From Chloroflexota bacterium (GTDB lineage: Bacteria > Chloroflexota > Dehalococcoidia > Dehalococcoidales > RBG-16-60-22), in assembly GCA_016190585.1 (NCBI GenBank), contig JACPQH010000115.1:1-9891 (forward strand): a DNA stretch of 9,891 nt, in the 5' to 3' direction. Position numbers and translations under genes: made by a program. Below are positions 7,438 to 9,891 of this stretch, piece after piece (position 1 is the first letter of the stretch; each line of letters starts with the position of its first letter). Below the pieces are notes generated by a model. The model ran no database searches. It was not told where the DNA came from and was given only the letters and a program-made list of their open reading frames with translations.

Positions 7438-7513
7438 TGGAGCGGGAGACGGGACTCGAACCCGCGACAACCTGCTTGGAAGGCAGGAACTCTGCCAACT
7501 GAGTTACTCCCGC
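7438..7513 (-). tRNA. tRNA-Gly (anticodon UCC)
   Basis: The minus strand folds into a full cloverleaf: acceptor stem GCGGGAG/CTCCCGC, D stem ACTC/GAGT around AGTTGGCA, anticodon stem CCTGC/GCAGG with loop CTTCCAA, and T stem GCGGG/CCCGT with loop TTCGAGT. The anticodon UCC (plus-strand 7478-7480) reads glycine codons GGA and GGG. The discriminator base is U (7441), usual for bacterial tRNA-Gly, and the 3' CCA is encoded (7438-7440). The mature length is 76 nt. No terminator is visible between it and the next promoter. The gene marks the left limit of the lower-GC region. Confidence 0.97.
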
Positions 7514-7523
7514 GCGCAGTCAT

Positions 7524-7552
7524 ATTCTAGGGCCTTGGCCGGCCGGTGTCAA
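7524..7552 (-). promoter_or_regulatory. Strong sigma-70-type promoter of tRNA-Gly
   Basis: The minus strand reads TTGACA (7547-7552), a 17-nt GC-rich spacer, then TAGAAT (7524-7529). The -35 is perfect and the -10 has one mismatch. The -10 ends 10 nt before the first base of the tRNA, so the 5' leader would be only a few bases. From here to 7710 I see no gene; the spacer region is plain, lower-GC DNA. Confidence 0.75.
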
Positions 7553-7710
7553 AGCTTCCCGTTCTGTTTAATAACCCTTTTAGTCCCATCCCCTTCCCGA
7601 TAAAGGGCCGGGGTATCAATAAGGAGCTAAGGCAAGGACTTCGATTTAGTTTTTGGTGTCAACATTTAAATCTGAGGCAAGAAAAAGCGACAACTGGTAC
7701 TATCACGTAA

Positions 7711-7788
7711 TCACCGGCAACGATGTACCACCAGGTTAGTAACATTTACGAGATGAAAAGGGCAGCCATCAACAATGGCAATTTTCAT
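7711..7788 (-). pseudogene. Short ORF (25 aa) coupled to the methyltransferase stop; possible gene remnant
   Basis: Its ATG overlaps the methyltransferase TGA as ATGA (7785-7788). AGGTGG sits about six bases upstream, inside the end of the methyltransferase gene: the arrangement of a translationally coupled downstream gene. The product begins MKIAIVDGCPFHLVN and stops after 25 residues at TGA (7711-7713). It could be a truncated remnant of a longer operon partner or a chance ORF. No function can be given. A weak hairpin (GCCAT 7765-7769 with ATGGC 7775-7779) lies inside it. Confidence 0.3.
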
Positions 7789-8546
7789 AACTGACCACCT
7801 GTCAAACGGGATTTCATGGGAGCGAGGCAGTACATGGCCCAACCCATATATTGCCGTTGGAACTGTAAATAATCATCCTGGTCAGTACGAAAATACTTAA
7901 ATACCTGTTCATGGTCTGTGTGGGTGGGATTTTCTTCAAGCCAGCGTATTAGTCCATACCAACTATCCGAAATGTACCTGTCCCAGTCGTCGTAGCTGGC
8001 ACGGATGATGTATTCGAGTTCAAAGCCTTCGTCCCGGGTAAATTGACATATTTCCGGTTCTGTGTGAGTAGTTGCCTGTTTTTGAGTATATTCCGGATGT
8101 ACCTGATTGCTAAGCCAGTGAGTTTCACCGATACCGAGGCGTCCATTGTGATGAACAGCCCCTTTTATGGCTTGGATTGTCTGCCGGTAGCCGCCAAAAA
8201 TAAACGTTGACCCAATACATGTTGCGGCATCGAAAGCCCCTTCTTTGAATACGTAGTCAGCCCCATCTGAGCAAACGATTTCGATCCGGTCGGATAAACC
8301 TCTTGAAGCCAGCTTTTTCCTGGCCCGTTCGCAGAAATATTCGGAAATATCTATGCCGATACCGGTAATCCCAAATTCCTCAGCCCAGAGAGTGAGGGGC
8401 TCGGCACAACCGCAACCGAAGTCGATGACCCGGGTTCCCTTTTTCAGTTCGAGTAATTTGCCGAGTTTGAGGATTTTTTCAGGCGTGGAAGGGTTTAGTA
8501 TCTCCATATAACGGTGTGAGATGCTCATAATTTCAAGGAATTCCAT
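7785..8546 (-). CDS. SAM-dependent class I methyltransferase
   Basis: A 253-residue Rossmann-fold methyltransferase. Motif I is VIDFGCGCAEP (40-50), the SAM-binding glycine loop. An acidic residue at the end of the second strand (GIDIS, Asp66) should bind the SAM ribose. SDGAD (93-97) is the likely adenine contact, and FDAATCIGS (105-113) is motif IV. The C-terminal half has many aromatic residues (about 150-240: DDWDRYISDSWYGLIRW and similar) and probably forms the substrate cap. This suggests a small-molecule substrate, which I cannot name. The start is supported by AAAGGGGG about nine bases upstream. GC is clearly lower than in the genes left of the tRNA, so it may have been acquired. The gene stands alone apart from the tiny coupled ORF at its 3' end. 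No clear promoter is visible; a TATAAT on the minus strand at 8650-8655 lacks a good -35. Confidence 0.88.
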   Translation of the reverse strand: MEFLEIMSISHRYMEILNPSTPEKILKLGKLLELKKGTRVIDFGCGCAEPLTLWAEEFGITGIGIDISEYFCERARKKLASRGLSDRIEIVCSDGADYVFKEGAFDAATCIGSTFIFGGYRQTIQAIKGAVHHNGRLGIGETHWLSNQVHPEYTQKQATTHTEPEICQFTRDEGFELEYIIRASYDDWDRYISDSWYGLIRWLEENPTHTDHEQVFKYFRTDQDDYLQFQRQYMGWAMYCLAPMKSRLTGGQL

Positions 8547-8726
8547 AATTCAAGCCCCCTTTGGAAATGCAACTTGATTAATAAAGGTGTTGCGAGACCT
8601 GATGCTAATCTCGTCGACAATGTGGTGATGACAGCCTCAATTTTTCCCAATTATAAACATCTTAAACTTCTGCTTGGAAAGAAGCAAGGTAGTTCTTGGC
8701 TGGGTTCAGTATAAACGTGGTTGGTT

Positions 8727-8903
8727 TCATCTAGGAAGCCTCTGAAATGAAGGTGTTATTTTCGGGCGTTTGGGTGTGATTCCTAAAGGCTTGGTTGTAG
8801 TTACAGGCGCACAATCCTTTTCACTCACCATCGCTTTGTTGATAGCCTGAATTACGCCTACCCAATCCTTGAACGGTACAGGTGTTTTCATGGCCTGCGC
8901 AGG
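8727..8903 (-). pseudogene. Out-of-frame C-terminal extension of the transposase (58 codons)
   Basis: In the -1 frame relative to the transposase, reading continues from the C-run with PAQAMKTPVPFKDWVGVIQ and on to PSFQRLPR, stopping at TGA (8727-8729): 58 residues without interruption. The join gives ...LGNTP-PAQAM, matching the G-x-TPA-x-A ending usual after the last helix of IS6/IS240-like DDE domains. The extension is therefore genuine lost or recoded coding sequence. It accounts for most of the apparent gap between the transposase and the methyltransferase; 8547-8726 shows no gene. Confidence 0.7.
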
Positions 8904-9682
8904 GGGGTATTCCCTAACGTTTCGTGCTCCTTAAAGAAGTTATAATGCACAAGCCATGCATCAGTAAGCAAGTTGGCGCGCTCCATGTTCTTAAAGCCAC
9001 GAATGACATTAGTCCTGTCTTTCATTGTCCCGTGAAAGCGTTCAACGATAGCTGTACTTTCCCCACTACTCAGGACGCTAAAGGGTGTTCCTAAATGATG
9101 CTTGGCATCTGCGCCAAAGACACGCTCAATCCCATCGGGATAGGCTGTCATGCCATCTGTGAGGATACGCTTGGGAGACTTGCCAGCTACCTTCTGCGCT
9201 TCTTTCATAACTAGCGCAGTCTCTTTTATTGTTCTGGACAAAGCGATACGCGAAGCCAGTAGGTAGCGACTCTTTTGGTCTATTACATCAAAGAACCAAA
9301 CATTCTTGCCAGCAACCTTGATCATAGTTTCATCGGCTACCCATGTATCGCCGATTACAGGCTTAAAATCCTTTGCCTGCTTCACGGCCTCTTTGGAAAA
9401 TCGTACTATCCAGTTATAGATACCCATTTCGGACATATATATCTTGTATTGCTGTTGTAGATGCCTTTGGATAGCATCAAGGGGCATACCCCCAAAGTAT
9501 GCACTTAAAGCAGATGCCACAACGTTAGGCGGTGTTTTCATTTTAGGCAACGCCCTGTTAGGCACAAACTTCCGTTTACAGGCCTTGCAGAAGTAACGCT
9601 GAATCCCTTCATGTGTACCGTACTTTACAATATGACTTGCGTTACAGTTAGGGCAATGTGCAGGCTTACTCCCCATCTGCAT
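8888..9682 (-). CDS. DDE transposase with N-terminal zinc ribbon (IS6/IS240-like), probably frameshifted
   Basis: The visible frame gives 264 residues. Residues 10-35 form a zinc ribbon (Cys10, Cys13, Cys32, Cys35). Residues 50-100 look like a helix-turn-helix for end recognition. A DDE catalytic domain follows, with Asp117 (WVADET), Asp176 (LTDGMTAY) and Glu214 (VERFHGTMKDR). The HYNFFKEHETLGNTP segment (246-260) is typical of IS6/IS240-like enzymes. It should cut and join the element ends. The frame then runs LRRP and stops, whereas the -1 frame carries a plausible 58-residue continuation. The shift point is a run of six G on the plus strand at 8902-8907. This could be a mutation, a programmed -1 shift on CCC, or a sequencing error. 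All three catalytic residues precede the break. The ATG at 9682 has GGAG seven to eight bases upstream and overlaps the preceding ORF by 17 nt. Confidence 0.88.
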   Translation of the reverse strand: MQMGSKPAHCPNCNASHIVKYGTHEGIQRYFCKACKRKFVPNRALPKMKTPPNVVASALSAYFGGMPLDAIQRHLQQQYKIYMSEMGIYNWIVRFSKEAVKQAKDFKPVIGDTWVADETMIKVAGKNVWFFDVIDQKSRYLLASRIALSRTIKETALVMKEAQKVAGKSPKRILTDGMTAYPDGIERVFGADAKHHLGTPFSVLSSGESTAIVERFHGTMKDRTNVIRGFKNMERANLLTDAWLVHYNFFKEHETLGNTPLRRP

Positions 9683-9890
9683 TTCTTCTCTCCTCTCTAT
9701 CCCGCCTTATTTCGTTTACAAGGTTATCTATAGAAGATGTTAAATTGTTTATAATAGTTTCTATATTAGCTAATCTGGTTTCTATATTAGTTAATCTAGT
9801 GTCAAGTTCTGGCGATATATCGCCAGAAGGATTCTTTCGCCAGTATAGCCCAAGCCATAATGCGAAGATTGAAAAACCAATCCAAGCAAC
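9666..9890 (-). CDS. Partial small membrane-anchored coiled-coil protein (5' end outside window)
   Basis: On the minus strand an open frame enters from the right edge and runs 74 codons to TAA (9666-9668). It begins VAWIGFSIFALWLGLYWRK, a hydrophobic segment with a positive stop, as expected of a single membrane helix. Next comes a short linker (NPSGDISPE), then LDTRLTNIETRLANIE and INNLTSSIDNLVNEI with hydrophobic residues at heptad spacing, which predicts a coiled coil. The tail RRDREERRNADGE is charged. The frame has no start in the window because it is cut by the edge. Its last 17 nt overlap the start of the transposase gene, and the transposase Shine-Dalgarno lies within it, so the two may be translated together. 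The short helix plus coiled coil plan is seen in many unrelated small proteins, so no function is assigned. Confidence 0.65.
   Translation of the reverse strand, partial: VAWIGFSIFALWLGLYWRKNPSGDISPELDTRLTNIETRLANIETIINNLTSSIDNLVNEIRRDREERRNADGE
9757..9798. repeat. 21-bp tandem duplication encoding one coiled-coil heptad
   Basis: Two adjacent 21-bp units (9757-9777 and 9778-9798) start GTTTCTATATTAG and differ at two positions. In the minus-strand ORF each encodes seven residues: T-R-L-T-N-I-E and T-R-L-A-N-I-E. A more diverged third unit may follow (T-I-I-N-N-L-T). The unit length equals one heptad, so duplication would lengthen the coiled coil without breaking its register. Confidence 0.85.
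9807..9828. repeat. Perfect 22-bp palindrome
   Basis: The half-site TTCTGGCGATA is followed directly by its exact reverse complement, with no spacer. The symmetry ends at both flanks (G9806 and G9829 do not pair). It lies inside the linker codons of the membrane/coiled-coil ORF, about 125 bp upstream of the transposase start. It could be an operator, a recombination or protein-binding site, or a cruciform-prone sequence. Confidence 0.85.
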
Positions 9891-9891
9891 A

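Larger units (their letters stand above)
8727..9891 (-). mobile_element. Insertion-sequence-like element, right end outside the window
   Basis: The element contains the transposase, its out-of-frame tail and, if the overlap is original, the upstream membrane/coiled-coil ORF. I could not identify terminal inverted repeats or a target duplication. The left end probably lies between 8547 and 8727 because the extended transposase frame ends at 8727. The right end is not visible. Boundaries are therefore nominal. Confidence 0.45.

Noticed and set aside
7438..7513. tRNA-Gly as a proven attachment site of a genomic island.
   Set aside because: Integration normally uses the 3' end of a tRNA gene, which faces the GC-rich side; no integrase and no duplicated tRNA end are visible.
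8702..8720. GGGTTCAGTATAAACGTGG as a left terminal inverted repeat of the insertion sequence.
   Set aside because: It is well placed just beyond the extended transposase stop, but no matching inverted copy is found to 9891, so it cannot be supported here.

Overview
The window most resembles a bacterial chromosome fragment with a GC-rich backbone and an AT-richer accessory right end. No phylogenetic marker gene is present. The GatCA pair, the family III CoA-transferase, the high GC and the intergenic repeats would fit an uncultured Chloroflexota (Dehalococcoidia-like) genome, but that placement is an inference from gene content. Every supported gene is on the minus strand, so the window reads as transcription from right to left.

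Positions 1-345 hold no gene but carry several short repeats lying downstream of the aminotransferase. Positions 346-2027 hold a two-gene unit: an Lrp/AsnC-type regulator followed 11 nt later by a class I/II PLP aminotransferase. An extended -10 promoter lies just upstream of the regulator. Positions 2184-3925 hold gatC and gatA, two of the three subunits of the tRNA-dependent amidotransferase, with their own extended -10 promoter; gatB is not here. Positions 3991-7348 hold a second unit: a protein of unknown function, then an 806-residue protein made of two family III (CaiB/BaiF) CoA-transferase domains. A near-consensus sigma-70-type promoter precedes the unit. A tRNA-Gly(UCC) gene with encoded CCA and its own near-consensus promoter sits immediately upstream at 7438-7513.

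Right of the tRNA gene the base composition drops: by hand count 4741-4800 is about 73% GC, 9301-9360 about 47% and 9721-9780 about 23%. This part holds a SAM-dependent methyltransferase, a tiny ORF coupled to its stop codon, and a DDE transposase with an N-terminal zinc ribbon. The transposase reading frame is interrupted at a run of six C; a -1 shift there restores 58 further residues. Its start overlaps by 17 nt the end of a previously open frame that runs off the right edge and encodes a membrane segment followed by a coiled coil. That small partial gene contains a 21-bp tandem duplication equal to one heptad, and a perfect 22-bp palindrome.

The most unusual parts are the overlapping membrane/coiled-coil ORF plus frameshifted transposase at the right edge, and the tandem CoA-transferase, in which the expected catalytic Asp is kept in the first domain but replaced by Ser in the second. 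I did not find a clear defence system, CRISPR array or biosynthetic cluster.
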